A DNA stretch of 10,710 nt. Origin: Parvibaculum sp. GTDB taxonomy: Bacteria; Pseudomonadota; Alphaproteobacteria; Parvibaculales; Parvibaculaceae. This document shows, piece by piece, positions 1 through 7,515 of this stretch. The stretch lies in contig JACIYQ010000285.1 of the NCBI GenBank assembly GCA_014359855.1, positions 1 through 10,710 of the forward strand, given 5' to 3'. The stretch's first letter is position 1, and every line of letters begins with the position of its first letter. The translations under genes and the position numbers were made by a program. The notes under the pieces were generated by a model that saw nothing but the letters and a program-made list of their open reading frames with translations, made no database searches and was not told the origin of the DNA.

Positions 1-456
1 CTGAGCGGAGAACCGGTAACCGCCGAGAAGCTCGTGACGCTTTCCGGCGCGGGTTTCATGTCCGCGCTGATCGAACCCGGCATGCGGGCCGCGGCCATCG
101 CCATCACGCCGGAAACGAGCGCGGGCGGCTTCATCCTGCCGAACGATCGGGTGGACGTCGTCGATGTCGGGAAGGGACAGACCCTTCTGCGCAACGTTCG
201 CGTTCTCGCGATCGACCAGCGCTTTAATGAAAAGGCCGGCGAACAGGTGGTCGTCGGCCGCACGGCAACACTTGAGCTCACACCGGCGCAGGTCGAGCTC
301 GTCGCTGTTGCTCAGTCCGATCGGCCTTTGTCGTTGTCCTTGCGCAGCATGGCCGACAGCGAGTCGACGGCGGCGGACGATACGACGCGTAATTTGGGCG
401 GATCTGTGGTGAAGGTTGTGCGCTACGGCACCACGCAGTCTGTGCGTGTGAAGTAG
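1..456 (+). CDS. cpaB: Flp pilus assembly protein CpaB/RcpC, C-terminal part (5' end outside window)
   Basis: The reading frame is open from base 1 to a TAG at 454-456, giving 151 residues of a protein that begins upstream. CpaB/RcpC is a periplasmic Tad-pilus component, usually with an N-terminal membrane segment and an SAF domain, and is thought to work with the CpaC secretin. The visible part starts in the tail of the SAF domain (LSGEPVTAEKLV) and continues into the RcpC region: AIAITPETSAGGFILPNDRVDVV (about visible residues 33-54, reported here as a motif region), then TLLRNVRVLAIDQ, then a TLELTPAQVELVAVAQ stretch. The stretch between VDVV and TLLRNV is only about six residues, shorter than I recall for many relatives. 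The protein ends in a basic VRYGTTQSVRVK tail. It lies 14 bases before cpaC, consistent with the usual cpaB-cpaC order. Identification rests on these motifs plus context and is firm. Confidence 0.93.
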   Translation: MSGEPVTAEKLVTLSGAGFMSALIEPGMRAAAIAITPETSAGGFILPNDRVDVVDVGKGQTLLRNVRVLAIDQRFNEKAGEQVVVGRTATLELTPAQVELVAVAQSDRPLSLSLRSMADSESTAADDTTRNLGGSVVKVVRYGTTQSVRVK

Positions 457-464
457 GCGAGGGA
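457..464 (+). promoter_or_regulatory. Ribosome binding site of cpaC (decides the start)
   Basis: GCGAGGGA lies just after the cpaB stop. Its AGGGA core ends 6 bases before the ATG at 471. An in-frame TTG at 465 would sit directly against this site with no spacer, so the ATG at 471 is the better start. Confidence 0.6.
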
Positions 465-470
465 TTGGGC

Positions 471-1943
471 ATGAACAGGATGTGGAACAAGCTGAAGGCG
501 GGTAAAGCCGCGAGGAAAGTCCGGCCCGGCCGGGCATTCGCCGCGATCCTTTGTGCGCTCGCTCTCGCTCTCACCCCGGTAGGGGGAAGCTTGCACGCCG
601 GCGACGCGCGCCTCGTCAAGATCGATCAGGGCGGTATGGGGCAGGCCTCGCGCAGCATTGTGCTCGGCCTGAACAAGGCGGCTATTGTCGAACTGCCCGT
701 GGCGGCGCGCGATGTGCTCGTTTCCAACCCGGCGATCGTGGACGCGGTGGTGCGCACCAACAAGCGGACTTACCTCATTGGTCTCGCCGTCGGCCAGACC
801 AACGCATTCTTCTTCAATGAAAACGGACAGCAGATTCTCAATCTTGAAATCCGCGTGGCGCGCGACCTTAGCGGCCTGCGCGACTCGTTGCGCGAGTATT
901 TCCCCGGCGCGCGGATCGATGTCGAGTCGATCAACGACCACGTTGTGCTGTCGGGCATGGTGTCGAGTGCCAGCGAGGCCAGCAAGGCCCAGGATCTCGC
1001 GGCACGCTACATCGGCGTCGACAAGGACAACGTCCTCAACATGCTCGGCATCGAAGGCAAGGAGCAGGTGATGCTCAAGGTGACCGTTGCCGAAATGCAG
1101 CGCAGCGTCATCAAGCAGCTTGGCGTCGATCTTTCGAGTGCTGCCGATTTCGGCGACTTCGCGCTTCGGCTTGCGACATCCAACTCGTTCAGCCTTCAGG
1201 GGCAGTCCCTCGGCGGACTCTCGACGGATGGCACCGGCTTCACCAGCGGCAACGACAGCATCGAGGGCGCTCTGCGCGCACTTGAGCGCGACGGCATCCT
1301 GCGCACGCTTGCCGAGCCGAACCTGACCGCGATTTCGGGCGAGTCGGCGAAGTTCCTCGCAGGCGGCGAGTTTCCGGTTCCGACATCGCGCGACCGCGAT
1401 GGCAACGTGCAGATCGAATTCAAGCCCTTCGGTGTCGGCCTGAACTTCACGCCGGTCGTCTTGAGCGAAGGCCGCATCAGCCTGAAGATTTCGACGGAAG
1501 TGAGCGAGCTCTCCTCCGACGGCGCCTTCGTGTTCCAGGGCTCCGACGGTAGCGGCGTCACGGTTCCGGCCCTCAAGGTGCGCCGCGCCGAGACGACGCT
1601 TGAGCTGCCGAGCGGCGGCTCGCTGGTGATGGCCGGTCTTCTCTCCGATACGACCCGGCAGAACATCGACGGGGTGCCGGGCGCGAAGGATGTGCCCGTT
1701 CTCGGCCAGCTCTTCCGCAGCCGGGACTACCAGAAGAACGAAACGGAGCTCGTCGTGATCGTGACGCCTTATCTCGTCGATCCGACGTCCCGCAAGAATC
1801 TCGTGCTGCCGACGGACGGTTATGCGCCGGCAAGCGATATGGACACGATCCTGATGGGCAAGCTGAACGCAACCTATGGCACGCGTGGCGCCGTACCCGG
1901 CAAGGAAACGCTGCAGGGGCCTGTCGGCTTCGTTGTGGACTGA
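471..1943 (+). CDS. cpaC: Tad pilus outer-membrane secretin CpaC/RcpA
   Basis: The product is 490 residues, normal for the family. CpaC oligomerises in the outer membrane to form the pore through which the Flp pilus exits. A signal peptide is visible: basic N-terminus, hydrophobic run at about 22-38 (FAAILCALALALTP), likely cut after SLHA near residue 43. The pilus/secretin N-terminal domain follows at about 58-130 (VLVSNPAIVDAVVRTNKRTY is typical), then a BON-like domain at about 131-195. The secretin core at about 265-435 contains LRTLAEPNLTAISGE, FLAGGEFPVP, GVGLNFTPVV and the secretin signature VPVLGQLFRS (408-417), followed by ELVVIVTPYLVDP. The tail after 440 resembles other alphaproteobacterial CpaC proteins. 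An in-frame TTG at 465 is the alternative start, disfavoured by spacing. cpaD follows after 18 bases. The identification is secure. Confidence 0.96.
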   Translation: MNRMWNKLKAGKAARKVRPGRAFAAILCALALALTPVGGSLHAGDARLVKIDQGGMGQASRSIVLGLNKAAIVELPVAARDVLVSNPAIVDAVVRTNKRTYLIGLAVGQTNAFFFNENGQQILNLEIRVARDLSGLRDSLREYFPGARIDVESINDHVVLSGMVSSASEASKAQDLAARYIGVDKDNVLNMLGIEGKEQVMLKVTVAEMQRSVIKQLGVDLSSAADFGDFALRLATSNSFSLQGQSLGGLSTDGTGFTSGNDSIEGALRALERDGILRTLAEPNLTAISGESAKFLAGGEFPVPTSRDRDGNVQIEFKPFGVGLNFTPVVLSEGRISLKISTEVSELSSDGAFVFQGSDGSGVTVPALKVRRAETTLELPSGGSLVMAGLLSDTTRQNIDGVPGAKDVPVLGQLFRSRDYQKNETELVVIVTPYLVDPTSRKNLVLPTDGYAPASDMDTILMGKLNATYGTRGAVPGKETLQGPVGFVVD

Positions 1944-1961
1944 GCGCGAAGGATGAATGAA

Positions 1962-2651
1962 ATGGCAAAGCTGATCGTCAGGAATGCTGCCAGGGGTATC
2001 GCCGTCGCGCTGGCCGCGGGTCTCGCGGGTTGCGGTGGCTTCAATGGCATCGAGGACGCCCAGTACGACGCGAACTACACGCATCCGATCTCGGTTGAGA
2101 CAGATGTCGCGACGCTCAATGTCGGTGTCGTCGCCGGTCAGCCGGGCCTCGCGCCGTCCGAGCGCAGCGCAATCGAAGCGTTCGCGGCCGCTTATCGCCA
2201 GCGCGGTCACGGACCTCTCACCATCTCGACACCCTCGGGTTCGCCGAATGCAGGCGCTGCGGCCGTCGCGCTGAGCGATGTCCGCGACATCCTGGCTGAA
2301 AACGGTGTGACGAGCCTCGCCTACACGCCCTATCGGGCGTCGGGCGCGGACAATGACGCGCCGTTGATACTGTCGTTCAAGCGCTATGTGGCGAAGCCCA
2401 CCGCCTGCGGCGACTGGAGCATGGACTACGCCTTCGATCCGGCGAACCGTCTGCCCCCCAATCATGGCTGCGCGACACAGAACAATCTCGCGGCGATGGT
2501 CGCCGATCCGGCAGATATCGCCGGCCCAAGGACAATGACGCCAGCCGATGCGGGACGCCGCAACACAGTGCTCGAAAAGTACCGTGCTGGCGAGCCAACA
2601 GCGGCCCAGCGCACCGAGCAGGACTCGGGCGCTGTGAGTGAGGTGGAATAA
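1962..2651 (+). CDS. cpaD: Tad pilus assembly lipoprotein CpaD
   Basis: The product is 229 residues from the ATG at 1962, which has a GAAGGA site (1948-1953) 8 bases upstream. An in-frame ATG at 1953 overlaps that site, so it is less likely. The N-terminus is a lipoprotein signal: hydrophobic run ending in lipobox LAGC, with Cys24 the predicted lipidated residue. The following Gly25-Gly26 carries no Asp+2 inner-membrane retention signal, which fits an outer-membrane destination. The CpaD domain fills the rest. Its C-terminal hallmark is HGCATQNNLAAMVADPADI (168-186), then GPRTMTPADAGRR. Cys149 and Cys170 flank this region and could form a disulfide (inference). CpaD is a poorly understood periplasmic partner of the CpaC secretin, possibly a pilotin-like helper. 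The stop TAA shares one base with the cpaE start, suggesting translational coupling. Confidence 0.93.
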   Translation: MAKLIVRNAARGIAVALAAGLAGCGGFNGIEDAQYDANYTHPISVETDVATLNVGVVAGQPGLAPSERSAIEAFAAAYRQRGHGPLTISTPSGSPNAGAAAVALSDVRDILAENGVTSLAYTPYRASGADNDAPLILSFKRYVAKPTACGDWSMDYAFDPANRLPPNHGCATQNNLAAMVADPADIAGPRTMTPADAGRRNTVLEKYRAGEPTAAQRTEQDSGAVSEVE

Positions 2652-3976
2652 TGAGCAATCTCGCACGCAAGGAGCCGGCGGTCGAGGCGCCGCCGATGCC
2701 CGCACCCGCACCCGAGGCGCCGCCGCTTGCGCAGTCCCCGGCCACTGCCGGGCCGGAGCCGGAATCGCTCGCCGTGATGAAGCCCGTCCCGCGCATCACC
2801 ATCCACGCCTTCTGCGAACAGCCGGCCACGGGCAGTGCCATTCAGCGCGCCGGTGAGGATCGTCGGCTCGCAAAAGCGCATCTCACGGTGCACATGGGCG
2901 GCATTCCGGCGGCAATCGAGCAGTATCAGCAGTCGGCCACCCCGAACCTCATCATGGTAGAGGCGCGCGCGGGCGGAGACGGGCTCTTCGCTCAGCTGGG
3001 GGCGCTCGCCGAAGTCTGCGACGCCGGTACGAAGGTCGTCGTCATTGGGCATATGAACGACGTCTCGCTCTATCGCGAGATGATCCGCCAGGGCGTGAAC
3101 GAGTACCTTGTCGCGCCGCTCCGTCCCATTGGCGTGATAGAAGCGATCTCGCGTCTCTATATAGATCCGGATGCGCCGCCGATCGGGCGCACGATTGCGT
3201 TCATCGGCGCCAAGGGTGGTACGGGCTCGAGCACCATCGCGCACAATGTCGGCTGGTGCATTTCGAGCGGGATGGACGAAGACGTCATCATCACCGACAT
3301 GGACCTGCCCTTCGGCACGGCCGGGCTCGATTTCAACCAGGATCCCGCGCAGGGCATTGCCGATGCGCTGACGGCGCCTGAACGTCTGGACGATGTCCTG
3401 CTCGACCGCCTTCTGGTGAAGTGCTCGGACCGGTTGAGCCTTTTTGCGGCACCGGCCATACTCGATCGCGACTTCGAGATGGACGCAGACAGCTGCGAGA
3501 GCGTCCTCGACGTCGTGCGCGCGGGTGTTCCTTGCGTCGTCGTCGATTTGCCGCATGTATGGGCACCGTGGACGCGGAAGGTTCTCCTCGCCGCCGATGA
3601 AATCGTCATCACGGCGACACCGGACCTCGCGAGCCTTCGCAACGCAAAGAACATTCTCGATCTGACGCGCCAGGCACGGCCGAACGACAACGCCGCACAT
3701 ATCGTGCTGAATCAGGTCGGTATGCCGAAGCGCCCCGAGATCCCCGTGAAGGATTTCGCCGAGGCGGTCGGCACCGAGGCAACGCTTGTTCTTCCGTTCA
3801 ATCCGGGGCTCTTCGGCATGGCCGCGAATAACGGCCAGATGGTCGAGGAACTGGAACCCAGGGGAAAGACGGCCGACGGCTTTCGTTTCCTGGCTCAGCA
3901 GCTTTGCGGCCGCGAGGTTCGTGCGCCGAAGGTCACCAAGCCGGGTCTGTTCGGCTTTCTCTCCCGCAAGGGATAA
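2651..3976 (+). CDS. cpaE: Tad pilus localisation ATPase CpaE/TadZ (MinD/ParA family)
   Basis: The product is 441 residues. CpaE/TadZ proteins are cytoplasmic and direct the Tad machine to its cellular site. Residues 9-40 are rich in Pro and Ala and look disordered. Residues 47-171 form a receiver-like domain (KVVVIGHMND; RQGVNEYLVAPL). It appears unable to accept phosphate: the usual Asp strand reads NLIMVEA and the usual Lys of the K-P pair is Ala (VAPL). The MinD/ParA-type ATPase domain spans about 180-420, with a deviant Walker A KGGTGSST (188-195), a DMDLPFG motif (216-222) and a Walker B-like VVVDLP (296-301). Lys188 is the signature Lys of the deviant loop. The C-terminus ends in FGFLSRKG. 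The ATG overlaps the cpaD stop by one base, and AGGTGG (2641-2646) lies just upstream. Family assignment is secure; the phosphorylation-independence of the receiver is inference. Confidence 0.95.
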   Translation: MSNLARKEPAVEAPPMPAPAPEAPPLAQSPATAGPEPESLAVMKPVPRITIHAFCEQPATGSAIQRAGEDRRLAKAHLTVHMGGIPAAIEQYQQSATPNLIMVEARAGGDGLFAQLGALAEVCDAGTKVVVIGHMNDVSLYREMIRQGVNEYLVAPLRPIGVIEAISRLYIDPDAPPIGRTIAFIGAKGGTGSSTIAHNVGWCISSGMDEDVIITDMDLPFGTAGLDFNQDPAQGIADALTAPERLDDVLLDRLLVKCSDRLSLFAAPAILDRDFEMDADSCESVLDVVRAGVPCVVVDLPHVWAPWTRKVLLAADEIVITATPDLASLRNAKNILDLTRQARPNDNAAHIVLNQVGMPKRPEIPVKDFAEAVGTEATLVLPFNPGLFGMAANNGQMVEELEPRGKTADGFRFLAQQLCGREVRAPKVTKPGLFGFLSRKG

Positions 3977-3977
3977 C

Positions 3978-3984
3978 AGGAGGT
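3978..3984 (+). promoter_or_regulatory. Strong ribosome binding site for the GTG start of cpaF
   Basis: AGGAGGT, close to the full anti-Shine-Dalgarno complement, lies 8 bases before the GTG at 3993 and just after the cpaE stop. It fixes this GTG as the cpaF start and suggests independent, efficient loading rather than coupling to cpaE. Confidence 0.75.
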
Positions 3985-3992
3985 AGCGTATC

Positions 3993-5453
3993 GTGTTTGG
4001 AAGGCGGACCGAAGGCCAGGCAGTTCCGCGCAAGCCCGCACCGGCACCCGCCTCCAGGCAGGATGCGCCGCCGTCGGCTGCCTCCACTGCGCCCAAGGCC
4101 GGGCCACAGAAACCCGCGCCCGTGAAGCCTGCGCCCGCGGCGAATCCTGCCACCCCTGCGCGCGCGAGCGACCATCGCTCCGAGAGCTACTATCAGATCA
4201 AGACGACGATCTTCAACGCGCTCATCGACACGATCGATCTCACGCAGCTTGCGCAGCTCGATGCGGAGAGCGCGCGCGAGGAAATTCGCGACATCGTCAA
4301 CGAGATACTCTCGATCAAGAACGTCGTCATGTCGATTTCCGAGCAGGAAGCCCTGCTGCAGGATATCTGCAACGACGTCCTTGGATATGGCCCGCTGGAG
4401 CCATTGCTTGCCCGTGACGACATTGCGGACATCATGGTCAATGGCTGTGAGCGGACCTTTATCGAAGTCAACGGCAAGGTAGAGCTTACCGGCGTTCGTT
4501 TCCGCGACAACAGTCAGCTGATGAACATCTGTCAGCGCATCGTGAGCCAGGTCGGCCGCCGCGTCGACGAATCGAGCCCCATCTGCGATGCGCGCTTGCC
4601 TGACGGCAGCCGTGTGAACGTCATTGTTCCGCCTCTCGCGATCGACGGACCGGCGCTCACCATCCGAAAGTTCCGCCGCGACAAACTCACCATGAACGAC
4701 CTGGTGCAGTACAATTCCATCTCGCAGGAAGGTGCGGAGGTTCTGGGTATTATCGGTAAGGTGCGATGCAACGTGCTGATCTCCGGTGGTACGGGTTCGG
4801 GCAAGACGACGTTGCTCAACTGTCTTACCGGCTTCATCGACACGGACGAGCGCGTCATTACCTGCGAAGATGCCGCCGAACTGCAGCTTCAGCAGCCTCA
4901 TGTCGTGCGCCTCGAAACGCGCCCGCCAAATCTCGAAGGGCAGGGTCAGGTCACGATGACCGAACTCGTGCGCAACTGTCTGCGTATGCGCCCCGAGCGC
5001 ATCATCGTCGGCGAAGTGCGCGGCCCGGAGGCCTTCGACCTTCTCCAGGCCATGAACACCGGCCACGACGGTTCCATGGGCACCCTCCACGCGAATAGCC
5101 CGCGAGAGGCCCTTTCCCGCCTCGAGAGCATGATCACGATGGGCGGCTACCAGCTTCCGTCGAAGACGATCCGCGAAATGATCTGCGGCTCGATCGACGT
5201 GGTCATTCAGGCGGCGCGTCTGCGCGACGGTTCACGCCGTATTACGCACATTACCGAGGTGCTCGGTACGGAAGGCGATGTCATCATTACCCAGGATCTC
5301 TTCGTCTACGATATCGAGGGCGAAGACGAGACCGGCCATATCATAGGAAAGCACAAGTCGACCGGCATCGCGCGACCGTCCTTCTGGGATCGTGCACGCT
5401 ACTACAATCAGCATCATGCCCTGGCGGCAGCGCTCGACCGCGCCCAGGGTTAG
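3993..5453 (+). CDS. cpaF: Tad pilus motor ATPase CpaF/TadA (secretion ATPase superfamily)
   Basis: The product is 486 residues, starting at a GTG behind a strong AGGAGGT. CpaF/TadA is the hexameric cytoplasmic ATPase that powers Flp pilus assembly, and in some bacteria also retraction. Residues 10-58 are a Pro/Ala-rich, probably flexible linker. An N-terminal helical region follows (about 66-140, ending YGPLEPLLARDDIADIMVNG), then a sensing domain. The ATPase core shows Walker A GGTGSGKTT (265-273), Asp box CEDAAEL (291-297), Walker B RIIVGEVRGPE (336-346) and His box GHDGSMGTLHANSP (357-370). All catalytic motifs are intact. The stretch LQLQQPHVVRLETRPPN is characteristic of CpaF rather than VirB11 or GspE. 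The gene sits between cpaE and tadB, as in other Tad loci. Confidence 0.97.
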   Translation: MFGRRTEGQAVPRKPAPAPASRQDAPPSAASTAPKAGPQKPAPVKPAPAANPATPARASDHRSESYYQIKTTIFNALIDTIDLTQLAQLDAESAREEIRDIVNEILSIKNVVMSISEQEALLQDICNDVLGYGPLEPLLARDDIADIMVNGCERTFIEVNGKVELTGVRFRDNSQLMNICQRIVSQVGRRVDESSPICDARLPDGSRVNVIVPPLAIDGPALTIRKFRRDKLTMNDLVQYNSISQEGAEVLGIIGKVRCNVLISGGTGSGKTTLLNCLTGFIDTDERVITCEDAAELQLQQPHVVRLETRPPNLEGQGQVTMTELVRNCLRMRPERIIVGEVRGPEAFDLLQAMNTGHDGSMGTLHANSPREALSRLESMITMGGYQLPSKTIREMICGSIDVVIQAARLRDGSRRITHITEVLGTEGDVIITQDLFVYDIEGEDETGHIIGKHKSTGIARPSFWDRARYYNQHHALAAALDRAQG

Positions 5454-5462
5454 GGAACCGGT

Positions 5463-6449
5463 ATGTCGTCCACGTTGATCATCTTCGCGATTGCCATACT
5501 CGCGGCGCTCTGCATCGGCGCCATCGGCTTTGTGTTTGTCGGCGGTGAATCGAAATCACAGCAGCGCGTCGCGCGGGTGACGAGAGCGGGAAATGCGCGC
5601 CTTACGTCCGCTGCGGACAGCGATGTCGACAATAGCGAAAAGCGTCGAAAGCAGATGCAGGAAACGCTGAAGACGCTCGAAGATAAACAGAAAGAACAGA
5701 AGAAGCGCATCCCTCTGAAGACGCGTATCGAGCGCGCCGGTCTCGATATGGAGCTCCGGATTTTCTATATCGCGAGCGCGGTCTGCGGACTTGTGGCGAT
5801 GCTCGGCCTCAAGCTTGCCGGTCTTGCTCTTTTCATCGCACTGCTCGGAGGCTTTGCCGCTGCGTTCGGCCTGCCGCGCTGGGTGCTCTCCTATCTCATG
5901 AAGAAGAGGCAGAAGGCGTTTACCGAGGAATTCGCCAATGCGATCGATGTGATCGTCCGCGGCGTGAAGTCTGGCTTGCCGGTGAATGACTGCCTGAAGA
6001 TCATCGCAACCGAATCGCCGGAGCCCGTCCGCACCGAGTTTCAGGGGATCGTCGAGGGCCAACGTGTCGGTGTTACGCTGGAACAGGGGCTTGAAAAAAT
6101 ATACGAGCGAATGCCCCTTCCGGAGGTGAACTTCTTCCAGATCGTGCTTTCGATCCAGCAGAAGACCGGCGGCAACTTGTCTGAAGCGCTGGGCAATCTG
6201 TCGAAGGTGCTTCGCGAACGCAAGAAGATGCGTGCGAAGATTCAGGCGATGTCCCAGGAAGCCAAGGCGTCGGCCGCCATCATCGGTTCTCTGCCGCCGG
6301 GCGTCATGCTGCTGATCTACTTCACGTCGCCTGATTACATGACCGTGCTGTTCACTACCACGCCGGGCAACATGATCATTGCGAGCGGCCTGATGTGGAT
6401 GGGCATTGGCATTCTGGTCATGAAAAAGATGATCGATTTCAAGTTTTAG
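5463..6449 (+). CDS. tadB: Tad pilus inner-membrane platform protein TadB (CpaG, GspF family)
   Basis: The product is 328 residues. TadB is a polytopic inner-membrane protein that pairs with TadC to form the platform driven by CpaF. Segments visible: a first membrane helix at about 4-27; a charged Lys/Glu/Gln-rich stretch at about 57-84 likely to be helical or coiled-coil; a membrane region at about 100-145; a cytoplasmic T2SS-F domain at about 150-275 (EEFANAIDVIVRGVKSGLP; QKTGGNLSEALGNLSKVLRE); and two C-terminal membrane helices (about 272-288 and 303-320). The KTGGNLSEAL motif is the classic GspF-family signature. An AGGGA site (5452-5456) overlapping the cpaF stop sits 6 bases before the ATG, so translation is probably coupled to cpaF. 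The gap to cpaF is 9 bases. Confidence 0.95.
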   Translation: MSSTLIIFAIAILAALCIGAIGFVFVGGESKSQQRVARVTRAGNARLTSAADSDVDNSEKRRKQMQETLKTLEDKQKEQKKRIPLKTRIERAGLDMELRIFYIASAVCGLVAMLGLKLAGLALFIALLGGFAAAFGLPRWVLSYLMKKRQKAFTEEFANAIDVIVRGVKSGLPVNDCLKIIATESPEPVRTEFQGIVEGQRVGVTLEQGLEKIYERMPLPEVNFFQIVLSIQQKTGGNLSEALGNLSKVLRERKKMRAKIQAMSQEAKASAAIIGSLPPGVMLLIYFTSPDYMTVLFTTTPGNMIIASGLMWMGIGILVMKKMIDFKF

Positions 6450-6452
6450 GGA
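6448..6452 (+). promoter_or_regulatory. Ribosome binding site for the GTG start of tadC
   Basis: AGGGA overlaps the tadB stop and ends 8 bases before a GTG at 6461. The frame is open further upstream, but starts there would lie inside tadB and lack a site at this spacing. The in-frame ATG at 6488 also lacks one. Confidence 0.5.
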
Positions 6453-6460
6453 TACTGAAA

Positions 6461-7438
6461 GTGGCCTTCTTCGAGTTCATCGAAAGCATGTTCAATGTTG
6501 AGAGCGCCGTGATGCTCCTGACGGCGCTTGCCGCTTTCGCGACCATCCTCACCCTGACAGCGCCGCTGATGAACACCGACAAGCTTGGCACGCGCATGAA
6601 GCTTGTTTCGACGGAGCGAGAGGCGATGCGGACCCGTGCCCGCGAGGCTCTGGCACAGGAAAAGATGCGGCTTCGCCAGGTGCCGACGATGGGTTTCAAG
6701 AAGCGCGTCGTCGAGATGTTTGCTCGGGGCAACATGCTCGAGAACGCGGAGATCAAAGGCAAACTGCGGCAGGCGGGCTTTCGTGGTCCCGGGCCGATGT
6801 ATACCTTCATCTTCTTTCGCTTCGTGATGCCGCCGATCCTCTTCGTCGTCACGCTGCTTTATCTCGTTTTTCTGAACGATTTCGGTCTGCAGCCGATGGC
6901 GCGTTTCGCTGCCTCCTGCGGGGCGGCCTTTGTGGGTTTTTATCTGCCCAATCTCTTTGTCGAGAACGTCATAGCGCACCGCCAGGATTCGATCCGCAAG
7001 GCCTTTCCGGATGCGCTCGATCTTCTTCTCATCTGTGTCGAATCCGGCATGTCGATCGAAGCGGCCTTCCAGAAGGTCGCCGCCGAGATTGGCGAAGAGT
7101 CGATCGAGCTCGCGGAGGAACTGGGCCTGACGACCGCCGAACTCTCGTATCTGCAGGAGCGGCGCATGGCTTACGAAAACCTCGCCAAGCGCACGGGGCT
7201 GCCGGGTGTCAAGGCGGTGTCGACGAGCCTTATCCAGGCCGAACGCTACGGTACGCCGCTCGGGCAGGCGCTTCGCGTTATGGCGCAGGAAAACCGCGAC
7301 ATGCGCATGGCGGAAGCCGAGAAGAAGGCGGCCAGCCTTCCGCCGAAACTCACCGTGCCGATGATCGTGTTTTTCCTGCCGGCGCTCTTCGGCGTCATCC
7401 TCGGCCCGGCCATCATCAAGGCGACCTCTACGTTCTGA
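6461..7438 (+). CDS. tadC: Tad pilus inner-membrane platform protein TadC (CpaH, GspF family)
   Basis: The product is 325 residues from a GTG at 6461, preceded by AGGGA at 8-base spacing. The frame reads back into tadB (to 6395), but an 11-base gap after tadB fits the operon better. TadC is the second GspF-like membrane protein of the Tad platform. Visible: a membrane helix at about 16-36; a basic cytoplasmic stretch at 46-108 with a KLRQAGFRGP motif; a membrane pair at about 114-138 and 148-172; a T2SS-F domain at about 178-290 (FPDALDLLLICVESGMSIE; ERYGTPLGQALRVMAQE); and a C-terminal helix at 299-320 (LTVPMIVFFLPALFGVILGP). The last region and the ERYGTPL motif are typical of TadC rather than TadB. 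It is the last rightward gene of the operon, with a hairpin terminator 22 bases past its stop. Confidence 0.95.
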   Translation: MAFFEFIESMFNVESAVMLLTALAAFATILTLTAPLMNTDKLGTRMKLVSTEREAMRTRAREALAQEKMRLRQVPTMGFKKRVVEMFARGNMLENAEIKGKLRQAGFRGPGPMYTFIFFRFVMPPILFVVTLLYLVFLNDFGLQPMARFAASCGAAFVGFYLPNLFVENVIAHRQDSIRKAFPDALDLLLICVESGMSIEAAFQKVAAEIGEESIELAEELGLTTAELSYLQERRMAYENLAKRTGLPGVKAVSTSLIQAERYGTPLGQALRVMAQENRDMRMAEAEKKAASLPPKLTVPMIVFFLPALFGVILGPAIIKATSTF

Positions 7439-7460
7439 GCGCGGCAAACGACCCGACGAG

Positions 7461-7490
7461 AAAGGCGCCTGTGTTTCCACAGGCGCCTTT
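7461..7490. terminator. Hairpin terminator between convergent tadC and tadD, probably bidirectional
   Basis: A perfect 13-bp inverted repeat (AAAGGCGCCTGTG at 7461-7473 and its exact complement at 7478-7490) encloses a four-base TTTC loop. The stem is GC-rich and flanked by A residues on the left and a T run (7488-7491) on the right, so it can form an intrinsic-type terminator on either strand. It lies 22 bases after the tadC stop and 25 bases past the end of tadD, in the position expected to end both transcripts. Confidence 0.9.
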
Positions 7491-7515
7491 TCTGTCTAGG
7501 GAAGGGTCGGTTTGT

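Noticed and set aside
423..2711. A 762-codon open frame on the minus strand opposite cpaC and cpaD.
   Set aside because: It lies fully antisense to two well-identified genes. In GC-rich coding DNA, few stops occur on the complementary frame. The translation is Arg/Ala/His-rich with no recognisable domain and no ribosome site.
2462..5090. Two overlapping long minus-strand frames (2462-4153 and 3933-5090) opposite cpaE and cpaF.
   Set aside because: Same cause as above: complementary shadows of conserved genes, with Arg-rich and Asp-rich translations resembling no family.
6446..7480. A 344-codon minus-strand frame opposite tadC.
   Set aside because: Antisense shadow of tadC; it starts inside the terminator hairpin region and has no domain signal.
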